Below, in pieces: positions 50,471 to 60,479 of a DNA stretch of 64,000 bases (the stretch's first letter is position 1; the number at the start of each line of letters is the position of its first letter). A program made the position numbers and the translations under genes. Source of the DNA: Bacteroidota bacterium (lineage in GTDB: Bacteria > Bacteroidota > Bacteroidia > Cytophagales > Cyclobacteriaceae); the NCBI GenBank assembly GCA_016178785.1, contig JACOSO010000059.1:1-64000 (forward strand), read 5' to 3'. The notes beneath the pieces were generated by a model. The model saw only the letters and a program-made list of their open reading frames with translations. It ran no database searches and was not told where the DNA came from.

Positions 50471-52654
50471 TTACTTCTTCTCCACAACCGGAAGGCTAAC
50501 TTTCTCTATTTTCTCAATCTTCAGTTCCGGTTGATCAGCCTTTGCGCTGTGCTTCACAGTAGAAATATGCGGAGCAATGATCAACGCAACAATCGAAGAT
50601 AATTTGATCAAAATATTCATTGAGGGACCTGAAGTATCTTTAAATGGATCGCCAACCGTATCGCCAGTAACAGAGGCTTTGTGAGGCTCTGATTTCTTGA
50701 AATACATTTGGCCGTTAATTTCTACACCTTTTTCAAAAGATTTCTTCGCGTTATCCCACGCACCACCTGCATTGGATTGGAAAATTCCCATCAACACCCC
50801 GGAGACAGTAAGACCAGCCAACATTCCACCCAACACTTCCGGACCGAAAGTGAAACCAACAATCACAGGAGTAAGTAATGCAATAGCGCCAGGGGCAATC
50901 ATTTCGCGAAGCGATGCTTTAGTTGAAATAGCCACACACTTTTCGTATTCAGGCTGAGCTTTGTATTCCATGATGCCCGGAATCTCTCTGAACTGCCTGC
51001 GCACTTCGTTTACCATATCCATTGCTGCACGCCCAACAGCCGCGATAGCAAGAGATGAGAAGATGAAAGGAATCATACCACCAACAAAAAGTCCGGCAAG
51101 AACGGGAGCTTTATAAATGTCGATGGCTGTAATGCCGGATATTCCAACAAATGCTGCAAACAACGCGAGTGAAGTAAGAGCAGCCGAGGCAATTGCAAAT
51201 CCTTTACCGGTAGCAGCTGTAGTGTTACCAACGGCATCCAAATTATCCGTGCGATGGCGAACTTCTTCAGGGAGCTGGCTCATCTCGGCAATACCACCTG
51301 CGTTATCAGCAATAGGGCCGAAAGCATCAATGGCTAATTGCATAGCAGTAGTGGCCATCATTCCTGAGGCGGCAATGGCAACACCGTACAATCCGGCAAA
51401 AGAATAAGAGCCTAAAATTCCGGCAGCCAAAACAAGAATCGGAAGACAGGTTGATTCCATTCCTACAGAAAGCCCACCAATAATATTTGTTGCATGACCG
51501 GTGCCTGATTGTTTAATGATTGATTTCACCGGGCGCTTGCCCATGGAAGTATAATATTCAGTGATCATGCTCATCAATGTACCAACCACCAAACCAATGA
51601 TGATCGCGATAAAGACATCCATCGATGTAAATACAACTCCTCGATGCTCCATATTTGCAGGTAGCAAATAAGTTACGGCAAAGTAAGAGGCAATTGCCGT
51701 CATCACAATTGATGACCAGTTGCCAATATTCAGCGCATTTTGCACGCTGTCAGTTTCATTTTTAATTCTAACAAACCAAGTCGCAACAATCGAGAAAACA
51801 AGTCCAAGACCTGCTGTTACCATTGGTAATAAGATAGGAGAGAGACCGCCAAAGTTATCGGCAGCAGCAATCTCTTGCCCTAACACCATCGTAGCCAGAA
51901 TTGTAGCCACATAAGACCCGAACAAGTCAGCACCCATACCTGCTACATCACCAACATTGTCTCCTACGTTATCGGCAATAGTCGCAGGGTTGCGAACATC
52001 ATCTTCCGGAATTCCAGCTTCTACTTTTCCTACAAGGTCAGCTCCAACATCGGCAGCTTTTGTATAGATGCCACCACCCACACGGGCAAACAATGCAATT
52101 GATTCAGCACCCAATGAAAAACCGGCAAGAACCTCAATGGCTTTGCGCATGTCCAGGCCGGTAATGGCAGCTCCTTCGGGAACAAAATATTTATAAAACA
52201 CGATAAACAATCCACCAAGACCTAATACTGCAAGGCTTGCCACTCCAATACCCATAACCGACCCTCCAGTAAAAGAAACATTCAAGGCCTTCGCTAGTGA
52301 TGTGCGAGCAGCCTGAGTAGTACGCACGTTTGCCTTTGTAGCAATGCGCATACCGATAAATCCTGCAGTACCGGAAAGCATAGCACCAAATAAAAAGGAG
52401 ATGGCTATGATAGGACTTGACTCTTCTATCAGTGTGCCTGACCAGCCTAATAATATGGCAGCGATCAAGGCAAATACTCCGAGAATTCTCCACTCTGCTT
52501 TTAAGAATGCCATAGCCCCACGTGCGATGTAGCCCGCCAGTTCTTGCATTTTTGGCTCACCGGCATCTTGTTTTATAACCCAAGAAGATTTGAATGCAGT
52601 TACGATCAATCCGAGGAGGCCGACCGCAGGAATTAGAAAGAGTACTAGGTTCAC
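50471..52654 (-). CDS. hppA: Membrane-bound pyrophosphatase (K+-dependent type)
   Basis: This 727-residue protein has about sixteen helices. It carries the substrate motif [20 protein letters not shown], then the second acidic block [19 protein letters not shown]. It couples pyrophosphate hydrolysis to H+ and/or Na+ export. The motif [10 protein letters not shown] has Ala at the position where K+-independent enzymes carry Lys, so it belongs to the K+-requiring group. The pumped ion cannot be decided from motifs alone. The start is GTG 52654, because an in-frame TAA lies three codons upstream. A perfect -7 box TAGTTTTG (minus, 52706-52713) lies 51 bp upstream. The C-terminus carries an extra polar tail ([20 protein letters not shown]). 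Confidence 0.96.
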   Translation of the reverse strand: MNLVLFLIPAVGLLGLIVTAFKSSWVIKQDAGEPKMQELAGYIARGAMAFLKAEWRILGVFALIAAILLGWSGTLIEESSPIIAISFLFGAMLSGTAGFIGMRIATKANVRTTQAARTSLAKALNVSFTGGSVMGIGVASLAVLGLGGLFIVFYKYFVPEGAAITGLDMRKAIEVLAGFSLGAESIALFARVGGGIYTKAADVGADLVGKVEAGIPEDDVRNPATIADNVGDNVGDVAGMGADLFGSYVATILATMVLGQEIAAADNFGGLSPILLPMVTAGLGLVFSIVATWFVRIKNETDSVQNALNIGNWSSIVMTAIASYFAVTYLLPANMEHRGVVFTSMDVFIAIIIGLVVGTLMSMITEYYTSMGKRPVKSIIKQSGTGHATNIIGGLSVGMESTCLPILVLAAGILGSYSFAGLYGVAIAASGMMATTAMQLAIDAFGPIADNAGGIAEMSQLPEEVRHRTDNLDAVGNTTAATGKGFAIASAALTSLALFAAFVGISGITAIDIYKAPVLAGLFVGGMIPFIFSSLAIAAVGRAAMDMVNEVRRQFREIPGIMEYKAQPEYEKCVAISTKASLREMIAPGAIALLTPVIVGFTFGPEVLGGMLAGLTVSGVLMGIFQSNAGGAWDNAKKSFEKGVEINGQMYFKKSEPHKASVTGDTVGDPFKDTSGPSMNILIKLSSIVALIIAPHISTVKHSAKADQPELKIEKIEKVSLPVVEKK

Positions 52655-52776
52655 AGGAATTTAGTTTAATTAAAAATCGAATTAGCGCTTCGTGAAAAGC
52701 GGCTGCAAAACTAACCAAAATCGGGAAATGGAGAGATTCTATTGTAGAAATTTCCTAGGATAAGGACTGCCCGCCA

Positions 52777-52804
52777 GCGGACGCTTTCGTTCGCTAACGT
52801 CCGC
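52777..52804. repeat. Inverted repeat GCGGACG ... CGTCCGC
   Basis: A 7-bp perfect inverted arm surrounds a 14-nt centre that itself contains TTCGTTCGCTAA. It shares CGCTAACGTCC with the palindrome at 45632. It lies in the divergent spacer between hppA and the first tandem FtsX gene. Confidence 0.5.
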
Positions 52805-52930
52805 AATGGTTTGAAAAAGGCTTATTGTAAGCAGAATTAGACGGATTTTCCAAATGGCATCATCATTGGAAATACGGACACTGGATTATGGATTATAAAG
52901 TCCGGAGACCAATCAAGAAACAAAAATTAC

Positions 52931-55363
52931 ATGCTTCAAAACTATATTAAGATCGCCCTTCGCAACCTCGTCAGAAATAGAGTTTATTCTGCCATTAACA
53001 TTTTAGGACTTGCCCTGGGTGTTGCGTGTTGCCTTTTGCTTTCCCTTTACATTCAGGATGAGGTAAGCTATGATAAGCATCACAACAGAAAGGAAGATAT
53101 CTACCGGATTGTTACTTCTTTTCAAACAGAGATTTCGGGCATCACTGATTTAGGCACAGCTTCTCCTCCCATTGCTATGGCTATGAAGGAAGAAATTCCT
53201 GAAGTGGAAATGGCTGTTCGGGTGCTTAATCCTCCTGATCTTGCACAAAGTCTTTTTCGCTATCGTAATAATCTGTTTTATGAATCTAATGGTTTTATCG
53301 CTGACTCAACACTGTTTGATGTCTTCAATTATGAGTTTAAAGAAGGAAATCCAAAGAAAGCCTTGACCCTAGGCAACACGATTGTTCTTTCTGAGAAGCT
53401 GGCAAAAAAACTTTTTGGTGACGAGCCCGCCCTTGACAAAAATATTTCTTTAAGTCAGGGAGGCACCCCAAGAGAATACAAAGTAACAGGTGTATTCAAA
53501 GACAAATATAAAAGCCATATCAAAGCGAACTTCTTTACTTCGATGATGAGCCAAGGCTGGGGCGAATATGTTCGCGGAGAAGGAGCCAGGCATTGGGCAG
53601 GAAATAATTTTGTGCCCTCGTATTTGAAGTTGGTTCCCAACCACAACAAAACTGAGGTAGAAAAAAAAATGAACCAGGTTTTATTGAAACATGGTGAAGA
53701 GGCTATGAAAGCACTGGGACTTCACAAAACACTTTCGCTGGAACCTGTACAAGATATTTATCTGAAATCGGATGTGGGCGGCAAAAGCCCACGCACCACT
53801 TATTTATATATTGTTGCTTCCATCGCCATTTTCATTTTACTCATCGCCTGCATCAACTTCATGAATTTGTCAACCGCTAAGGCTACCAAGCGTGCGGCAG
53901 AAATTGGCATTCGCAAAACGATGGGCGCTTATCGATCTTCACTTATCCAACAGATTTTAGGAGAAGCCATGTTGATTGTGGTTTTTTCAATCATCATCAG
54001 CATCGTGCTGGTACAATTAACGCTTCCATTTTTTAATCAGCTCACTGACAAAAACATTTCATTTAGCAACGAAAATATTTCATATTTCATTGCTGCGGCT
54101 GCGTCACTGACTTTAATCACAGGATTAGTGGCTGGAAGTTATCCCGCATTTTATCTCTCTTCATTTCAACCGGCACAGGTACTGAAAGGAAAACTGAACC
54201 TCGGAAATTCGGCCGGAAGATTACGCCAGGCTTTAGTCATATTTCAGTTTATGATTGCCATTACTCTGGTGTGTGGTATATTCATCATCACCAATCAGAT
54301 GAAGTACATGCAGGAAAAAAACCTCGGGTTCAACTACAATGCGAAAATTGTATTGCCCTTGCGCACAGATGAGGCTCACCAGAATTATGATGCTTTGAAA
54401 AAAGAAATTCAGAATAATAGCAATGTAAAATCAGTTTCAGGAACAGGCTACATTCCGGGCACCACCATTTGGAACGATATGATGTTTTATACCGATGGCG
54501 GCAACATGGACAAGGCGGTGGATATCAGAAGAAATATAGTCGATGCCGGATACATTGAGTTGCTCGAAATGAAAATGCTTGCAGGCCGCACATTTACTGA
54601 CAATAGGAAAATGGATAGTGAAACAAAGCTGATCTTAAATCGGACTGCTGCATTGAAGCTTGGATTTTCCTCGCCTGAGAAAATGGTTGGTCAGAATCTG
54701 CACTTCGATTGGGAAGGAAAGAAACACGATTTTCAGGTGATTGGTGTAATGGAAGATTTTCATCAGAATTCTTTGCACGAAGAAATCATCCCCACTTTGT
54801 TTGAGTTGGCTGATAGTACAAAGCGTTATGATTATATCGTAGCTTCTGTTTCAACTTCAAATTTTGAACAGACTATTCAATCGATCGAGAAAACATGGAA
54901 GTCGATGATCAACGACACGCCATTTGAATATTCTTTTTTAGATCAAAGCATACAAAAGCAATATGATGAAGATAAAAGAGTGTCGAGCATTATCACCAGC
55001 TTTACGCTTATCGCTATGGTCATTTGCGTTTTAGGACTCTACGGTCTCTCATCATATATGGCTGAAAGAAGATTCAAAGAAATAGGAATCAGGAAAGTAA
55101 TGGGAGCAAGTGTGCAGCAGATTGTAACTATGATGTCGACTGAATTTGTAAAGCTTGTTCTCATCGCTTTTGTTATTGCTGCACCTATTGCGTGGTGGGG
55201 CATGAATAAGTGGCTTGAGAGTTTTGCCTTCCGCATCGAAATCAGTTGGATCGTGTTTGCTCTTGCCGGCTTTGTTGCACTTGCCATTGCATTGCTTACG
55301 GTAAGTTTCGAATCAATCAAATCTGCCATGGGCAATCCGGTGGAGAGTTTGAGGAGTGAATGA
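52931..55363 (+). CDS. FtsX/MacB-type ABC permease, tandem copy 1
   Basis: This is an 810-residue copy. The N-terminus is QNYIKIALRNLVRNRVYSAI, with GLALGVACCLLLSLYIQDE as the first helix, the MacB periplasmic domain (about 65-280), a four-helix FtsX block, a second periplasmic domain and a last block ending NPVESLRSE. GSYPAFYLSSFQPAQVLKGK is the characteristic coupling region after the first block. It is first of three head-to-tail copies. The partner ATPase is not in the window; family members often share one trans-encoded ATPase. Confidence 0.9.
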   Translation: MLQNYIKIALRNLVRNRVYSAINILGLALGVACCLLLSLYIQDEVSYDKHHNRKEDIYRIVTSFQTEISGITDLGTASPPIAMAMKEEIPEVEMAVRVLNPPDLAQSLFRYRNNLFYESNGFIADSTLFDVFNYEFKEGNPKKALTLGNTIVLSEKLAKKLFGDEPALDKNISLSQGGTPREYKVTGVFKDKYKSHIKANFFTSMMSQGWGEYVRGEGARHWAGNNFVPSYLKLVPNHNKTEVEKKMNQVLLKHGEEAMKALGLHKTLSLEPVQDIYLKSDVGGKSPRTTYLYIVASIAIFILLIACINFMNLSTAKATKRAAEIGIRKTMGAYRSSLIQQILGEAMLIVVFSIIISIVLVQLTLPFFNQLTDKNISFSNENISYFIAAAASLTLITGLVAGSYPAFYLSSFQPAQVLKGKLNLGNSAGRLRQALVIFQFMIAITLVCGIFIITNQMKYMQEKNLGFNYNAKIVLPLRTDEAHQNYDALKKEIQNNSNVKSVSGTGYIPGTTIWNDMMFYTDGGNMDKAVDIRRNIVDAGYIELLEMKMLAGRTFTDNRKMDSETKLILNRTAALKLGFSSPEKMVGQNLHFDWEGKKHDFQVIGVMEDFHQNSLHEEIIPTLFELADSTKRYDYIVASVSTSNFEQTIQSIEKTWKSMINDTPFEYSFLDQSIQKQYDEDKRVSSIITSFTLIAMVICVLGLYGLSSYMAERRFKEIGIRKVMGASVQQIVTMMSTEFVKLVLIAFVIAAPIAWWGMNKWLESFAFRIEISWIVFALAGFVALAIALLTVSFESIKSAMGNPVESLRSE

Positions 55364-55369
55364 TCAGGG

Positions 55370-55404
55370 ATTAGGCATTTGGCATTTGGGTTTAGTACTA
55401 GATT
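55370..55404. repeat. Heptad-period array between FtsX copies 1 and 2
   Basis: The units ATTAGGC, ATTTGGC and ATTTGGG are followed by two weaker 7-nt units. The word ATTAGGCATT plus GGG recurs, on the opposite strand, in the array at 12583-12617. A second AT-rich heptad run (TGAATGT, TGAATAT, TTGATTT) is at about 55440. Confidence 0.6.
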
Positions 55405-55479
55405 TTACTGCCAACTGATACTTTTAATCGTACTCCAACTGAATGTTGAATATTTGATTTAAACTTTTGAATTTATTCT

Positions 55480-57909
55480 ATGCTAAAGAACTATTTTAAA
55501 ATTGCACTGCGCACGCTGGTTAAGTTTAAAGCTTATGCAACAATAAACCTTTTGGGCCTTGCGCTAGGCCTCGCTTCGGGGATTTTGATCCTCATTTATG
55601 TGCTTGACGAAATCTCGTACGACAAATTTCATGCGAAGGCCGATCGGATTTACCGTGTTGGTACGGACATGATCGAAATAAAATCCGGTAATGTAAATGG
55701 AAGCATTGAAGCCAACGGCTGGCCAATTGGTATGTTACTTGAGAAAAATTTTCCCGAAGTTGAAAAAGTAGTTTATCTCGCTAATGCTTCTAATCTTCAG
55801 ATTAATCACGGTGGAAAGCGATTTGAAGAACGGATATTTTATGCGGGAAAGGATTTCTTCAATATTTTTTCTTTCCATTTGATTAAGGGCGATCCTTCAT
55901 CGGCCTTGACAAAACCCAACAGCATTGTGCTCACAAAATCAATGGAAAAGAAATATTTCGGCAATGAGGATGCCCTGGGGAAGACGATGACTTTCGCTGA
56001 TACGCTTGTTTTTGAAGTTACCGGTGTAATGAAAGAGGTTCCGCAGCAGTCGCATATGCAATTCAACATGCTCCTCTCATTTAAGACCTATGAATTATTG
56101 AATGACGGCTTTAGCTATGATGACGGCTGGGGAAATCTCAATGTGCGCAATTATGTCTTACTCAAACCTGCCGTTGATAGAGAAAACTTTTTCAAGAAAA
56201 CACGAAATCTATACATGGATCATGTGAAAGAAGAACTGCAAAAATGGGGAATGTACATGTATGTCGCCTATGAGCCGCTCACAGAGATCTATTTGAAAAC
56301 TAAACGAGGAAATGGCATGGGACAGTTGGGTAGTATTGATAGAATTTATATCGTCACAGGAATTGCGGGTTTTGTTATTCTGCTGGCTTGTTTCAATTTT
56401 ATCAACCTTGCTACTGCACGCTCGGTCTATCGGGCCAAAGAAGTTGGACTACGAAAAGTAGTGGGGTCAACCCGGCAGTCGTTGATCCATCAATTTTTAA
56501 GTGAATCATTATTATTGACGTTGCTGTCCTTTGTTATTGCACTGGCATTGATCGGCCTCACGTTGCCTTTGTTCAATCAACTGCTTGGAAAAACATATAG
56601 CCTGATCTCTCTTACTGACCCTTTGGTAATTGTAGGAATTATACTTTTGATTGGCATCGTTGCCTTGCTCTCCGGATATTATCCTGCTGTGGTGATGTCT
56701 TCATTGCGCCCCGCTGAAGTTTTGAAAGGAAGTATGACAACGGGTTCGCGCGGAATTCAGTTGCGCAGAGTTTTAGTAGTGATTCAGTTTGCAATTTCAG
56801 CCGCACTCATCATTTGTACGATGGTTGTAATCAACCAGCTGGAGTACATGCAAAACAGTGATCTTGGATTCAGTGGCAGGCAAGTTTTGGTTTTAGATCT
56901 CGACAAAGTCAGTGATCGTGGAGGTCAGGGGTCTGATGACGGTGTAAGTGCTTTCAAAAACGAACTTAAAGAATTGTCGACAGTGGAGTCCGTAACTTTC
57001 ACAAACGCAGTGCCAGGCAGACCGGGTTGGGTAGGACAGTGGGCATTCCCTGAAGACAAACCCAATGACGGGAGCATTGGTGTTGAGTACATGACAGTAG
57101 ATGAAGATTATCTGAAGACACTTGGACTTACCTTAATTGCAGGCCGTAATTTTGAATTAGACCGACTTTCAGAAATAGCCGATGGGTTAGTAGTAAATGA
57201 AACTTGTGTACAAAAAATGGGATGGGGAAATCCAGAAAATGCGCTCGGAAAGAAAATCGATTCGCCATCAAAACATCCGGCCGGAACTGTAATCGGAGTA
57301 GTGAAAGACTACCACGAGTTTGGGTTACAGAGGCACATATACCCTATGACGATGGATTACAATCCCAAACGCTCCCGTTACTTTGCTATTCGTTTTGAGA
57401 CGAAAGGAACTGCAAATCTGCTCACTAACATCGAAACTCTTTGGAAGAAACATTACAATGGCTATGATTTCAAATACTTTTTCCTGGATAAAAATTTTGC
57501 GCATCAGTATCAAGCAGAACAGCGACTATCAAAAATGTTTCAAGCATTCTCTGTGATTACTATTGTTATTGCTATCGTAGGTTTAATCGGTCTCGTTTCA
57601 TTCATGATTGTAGCTAAGACAAAAGAAATTGGTGTTCGTAAAATTTTAGGGGCAAATGTGTTGAGTATAGCTCACTTGCTTTCAAAAGAATTTTTGTTGT
57701 TGGTGCTAATAGCAAATGTCATTGCTTGCCCAATGGCATGGTACCTGACCAGCCAATGGCTGGAGAAATTTGCCTATCGAGTTACCATCGGGCCGATGAT
57801 TTTTATTGCCACAATCATTACCGGATTATTGATAACGTTGGTGGCTGTAAGTTTTCAAACGATCAAGGCTGCTTTGATGAACCCGGTGAAAAGCTTGAGG
57901 AGCGAATGA
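55480..57909 (+). CDS. FtsX/MacB-type ABC permease, tandem copy 2
   Basis: This is an 809-residue paralogue with the same architecture. The N-terminus is KNYFKIALRTLVKFKAYATI and the end is NPVKSLRSE. The periplasmic domains diverge strongly from copy 1 (for example SKHPAGTVIGVVKDYHEFG in the second domain), suggesting a different cargo or partner. The membrane coupling regions are conserved (GYYPAVVMSSLRPAEVLKGS). It is preceded by a 116 bp repeat-rich spacer with no obvious terminator, so transcription may continue from copy 1. Confidence 0.9.
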   Translation: MLKNYFKIALRTLVKFKAYATINLLGLALGLASGILILIYVLDEISYDKFHAKADRIYRVGTDMIEIKSGNVNGSIEANGWPIGMLLEKNFPEVEKVVYLANASNLQINHGGKRFEERIFYAGKDFFNIFSFHLIKGDPSSALTKPNSIVLTKSMEKKYFGNEDALGKTMTFADTLVFEVTGVMKEVPQQSHMQFNMLLSFKTYELLNDGFSYDDGWGNLNVRNYVLLKPAVDRENFFKKTRNLYMDHVKEELQKWGMYMYVAYEPLTEIYLKTKRGNGMGQLGSIDRIYIVTGIAGFVILLACFNFINLATARSVYRAKEVGLRKVVGSTRQSLIHQFLSESLLLTLLSFVIALALIGLTLPLFNQLLGKTYSLISLTDPLVIVGIILLIGIVALLSGYYPAVVMSSLRPAEVLKGSMTTGSRGIQLRRVLVVIQFAISAALIICTMVVINQLEYMQNSDLGFSGRQVLVLDLDKVSDRGGQGSDDGVSAFKNELKELSTVESVTFTNAVPGRPGWVGQWAFPEDKPNDGSIGVEYMTVDEDYLKTLGLTLIAGRNFELDRLSEIADGLVVNETCVQKMGWGNPENALGKKIDSPSKHPAGTVIGVVKDYHEFGLQRHIYPMTMDYNPKRSRYFAIRFETKGTANLLTNIETLWKKHYNGYDFKYFFLDKNFAHQYQAEQRLSKMFQAFSVITIVIAIVGLIGLVSFMIVAKTKEIGVRKILGANVLSIAHLLSKEFLLLVLIANVIACPMAWYLTSQWLEKFAYRVTIGPMIFIATIITGLLITLVAVSFQTIKAALMNPVKSLRSE

Positions 57910-58002
57910 ATTTCTATGCTTGATACTTGATCCTCGATAGTACCAATCAGAAACCGGAACTTAGTATCCATTATTAATTGAATAAAATCTGGAAATAAAA
58001 AT

Positions 58003-60405
58003 ATGCTTCACCACTACCTCACAACAGCTCTGCGCAATTTTGTACGTAATAAATTTTATACGGCAATCACCGTTGTCGGTTTGGCCTTCGGAATAACTGC
58101 AGTCTTTCTCATTGTTCAGTATTTAAAATCGGAATTGGGTTATGACCGCTTTCACGAAAACGCTGAAAATATTTATCGGATTGCGTGGATCAACACCAAC
58201 CCTCAGACACGCACGCCTCACCCCATGGCCCAGGCGATGGTACAGGATTTTCCCGAAGTGGAAAGTGCTGTGAGCCTTTCCCCACTTTGGGGTCCCGGCT
58301 TGACTCGTCAAGTGTTCTCTGTTCGAAACCCCGAGAAGGACGTGCGCTACGATGAGTCGAATGTGTTGGCTGTTGACAGCACATTCTTTCAGGTATTTTC
58401 TTTCCCTTTGATCAAAGGTGACCCGAAAACCGTGTTGAAAAACCCTCGAGGGGTTCTCATATCCGAATCTACAGCAATAAAATATTTTGGTACTACGGAT
58501 TGCATTGGCAGGCAACTCGAGGCTAACGAAGAAAAGTATTTGGTAGAGGTACTTGGTGTTTTTAAGAACGTACCCCAGGCTTCGCACTTTCATTTTGATT
58601 TCCTGGCATCTTATGTTCGCGAAAAACAATCAGATCCAAACCATCCTTATTATCAGTGGGGCGATTTCGGCCATTATAATTATGTGCGATTGAAGCCCGG
58701 CACTGACGCAAAGCAACTGGAAAGTAAACTTCTGACATGGTCGAGAAAATATATCAATTTCAGTGATGAAGAGTTCCGATGGTTAAATGATCATAAGTAT
58801 GGGTTTCAATTGCAGCCGATTACGAGTATTCATTTACAATCGCATCTCCGATGGGAGTTGGAACCCAACGGCAATATTGCTTACGTCTATTTGATGTCAG
58901 CGGCAGCACTGTTGATACTTATTATTGGTGCAGTGAATTTTATCAATCTGAATATGGCGCAGGCATCAGAACGGGCAAAAGAAATTGGCTTAAGAAAATC
59001 GATGGGTGCATTCAGGCAACAACTCATGTCCCAATTTCTTGGTGAGTCAATCATGGTCACTGCCATCGCCATCATTCTTTCGGTAGTGCTCATTGAAATT
59101 TCCATACCTATGTTTTATGCGATCACGGGTAAAGCTCTTGTCATCAAGCCAGGTTTGTTTGCTCTTGTGATTTTATCATTGGGCCTTATTGTTGCATTGA
59201 TCACGGGCATTTATCCAGCTCTTTATCTGTCAGCGGTCAAACCCGCATTGGTTCTAAAAGATAAAATGATTCAAACCAAGGGTATTGGTATCAGGCGTGC
59301 GTTTATCGTTTTCCAATTTGTCACTTCAATGACATTGATTTCTGCGAGTGCGATCATTTCCCTGCAGCTTGATTTTCTTCAGCATAAAGACCTGGGTTTT
59401 AATTCAGAAGAAGTACTTGTGTTACCTCTTAAAGATCGCTCGATGGGCAGACGAACGGAAGAACTACGCACGGAACTTTTGAAAATCAAAGGAGTAACTG
59501 GAGTCTCGGCTACTTCAAATATTCCGGGAAAATCATTCAACCAAAACCCGATCTATGCTGTTCGAAACCCGCAAGACCGAATAGATGCTTCCGAAGCAAT
59601 GATTGATCCTGACTTTTTGAAAGTAATGGACATCAATATTGTCGATGGGCGTTCTTTTTTGAAAAACAATCCGGCCGATTCTGATGGGTTTATTCTGAAT
59701 GAAACTGCTGTTAGCCAACTTGGCCTTAAAGATCCCATCGGAAAAGAAATCCTTTGGGAGCGCGATGGCCCTGAAGTGAAAGGCCCTGTAATCGGAGTAA
59801 TAAAAGATTTTAATTTTCAATCGCTACATGAGCCTGTGAGGCCTTTGCTTATTCGGATGGAAACAAACTTCAATTTCGCTGTGATCAAAGTAAGTACATC
59901 CGATTTTGAATCGACCATAAAGTCGATTGAGAAGACTTGGAGGAAATTTGATAATCGATTTCGTTTCGAGTTCTCATTTCTCGATTCACAGCTCAACCAA
60001 CTATATGTAGAAGAGCAAAATATGGTGCGCGTGCTGAATATTTTTTCCTTTCTCGGTGTGGTGATTGCAAGTCTTGGTTTATTAGGCATTGCGGCCCTTA
60101 CTTTCCGGCAACGCACCAAAGAGATTAGCGTACGCAAAGTATTAGGTGCTAGCCTGTCAAACCTTGTGGTGTTGTTGGTTAAAGATTTCACAAAACTTGT
60201 CTTGATCGCAATAGTGATAGCCGTTCCGTTGGTATGGTGGGTCATGAGCGGATGGCTCGAGAATTTCTCTTATCGAATTACTGTTAACCCATTGGTATTC
60301 GTAGTGACGGGAATAGGATTGATATTGATTGCCTGGATAACACTAAGTTTCCTGACCATTAAAACAGCTCAGATAAATCCTGCAGAGACGTTGAAGAGTG
60401 AGTGA
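58003..60405 (+). CDS. FtsX/MacB-type ABC permease, tandem copy 3
   Basis: This is the 800-residue third member. The N-terminus is HHYLTTALRNFVRNKFYTAI and the end is NPAETLKSE, the most diverged of the three tails. The coupling segment GIYPALYLSAVKPALVLKDK is present. The first periplasmic domain (about 65-285) is rewritten relative to copies 1 and 2. It converges on dnaN with a 74 bp spacer made of a heptad array with inverted arms. Confidence 0.9.
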   Translation: MLHHYLTTALRNFVRNKFYTAITVVGLAFGITAVFLIVQYLKSELGYDRFHENAENIYRIAWINTNPQTRTPHPMAQAMVQDFPEVESAVSLSPLWGPGLTRQVFSVRNPEKDVRYDESNVLAVDSTFFQVFSFPLIKGDPKTVLKNPRGVLISESTAIKYFGTTDCIGRQLEANEEKYLVEVLGVFKNVPQASHFHFDFLASYVREKQSDPNHPYYQWGDFGHYNYVRLKPGTDAKQLESKLLTWSRKYINFSDEEFRWLNDHKYGFQLQPITSIHLQSHLRWELEPNGNIAYVYLMSAAALLILIIGAVNFINLNMAQASERAKEIGLRKSMGAFRQQLMSQFLGESIMVTAIAIILSVVLIEISIPMFYAITGKALVIKPGLFALVILSLGLIVALITGIYPALYLSAVKPALVLKDKMIQTKGIGIRRAFIVFQFVTSMTLISASAIISLQLDFLQHKDLGFNSEEVLVLPLKDRSMGRRTEELRTELLKIKGVTGVSATSNIPGKSFNQNPIYAVRNPQDRIDASEAMIDPDFLKVMDINIVDGRSFLKNNPADSDGFILNETAVSQLGLKDPIGKEILWERDGPEVKGPVIGVIKDFNFQSLHEPVRPLLIRMETNFNFAVIKVSTSDFESTIKSIEKTWRKFDNRFRFEFSFLDSQLNQLYVEEQNMVRVLNIFSFLGVVIASLGLLGIAALTFRQRTKEISVRKVLGASLSNLVVLLVKDFTKLVLIAIVIAVPLVWWVMSGWLENFSYRITVNPLVFVVTGIGLILIAWITLSFLTIKTAQINPAETLKSE

Positions 60406-60408
60406 CGT

Positions 60409-60478
60409 GATTCAAGATTCAATATTCAAAATTTACGACCCTCAATGTTGAATATTGAATTTTAAGTCTTGAATTCGA
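60409..60478. repeat. Heptad-period inverted array between FtsX copy 3 and dnaN
   Basis: The spacer resolves into ten 7-nt steps starting with two exact GATTCAA units. The right arm (AATATTG, AGTCTTG) complements the left (GATTCAA, TATTCAA), so each convergent transcript can end in a hairpin. Both stop codons touch the array. Confidence 0.7.
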
Positions 60479-60479
60479 T

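Noticed and set aside
58123-58629. 168-codon minus-strand ORF inside FtsX copy 3
   Set aside because: The plus-strand frame has clear FtsX/MacB motifs throughout; the minus frame has no motif or start context.
59817-60245. 142-codon minus-strand ORF inside FtsX copy 3
   Set aside because: Antisense shadow of a conserved membrane block.
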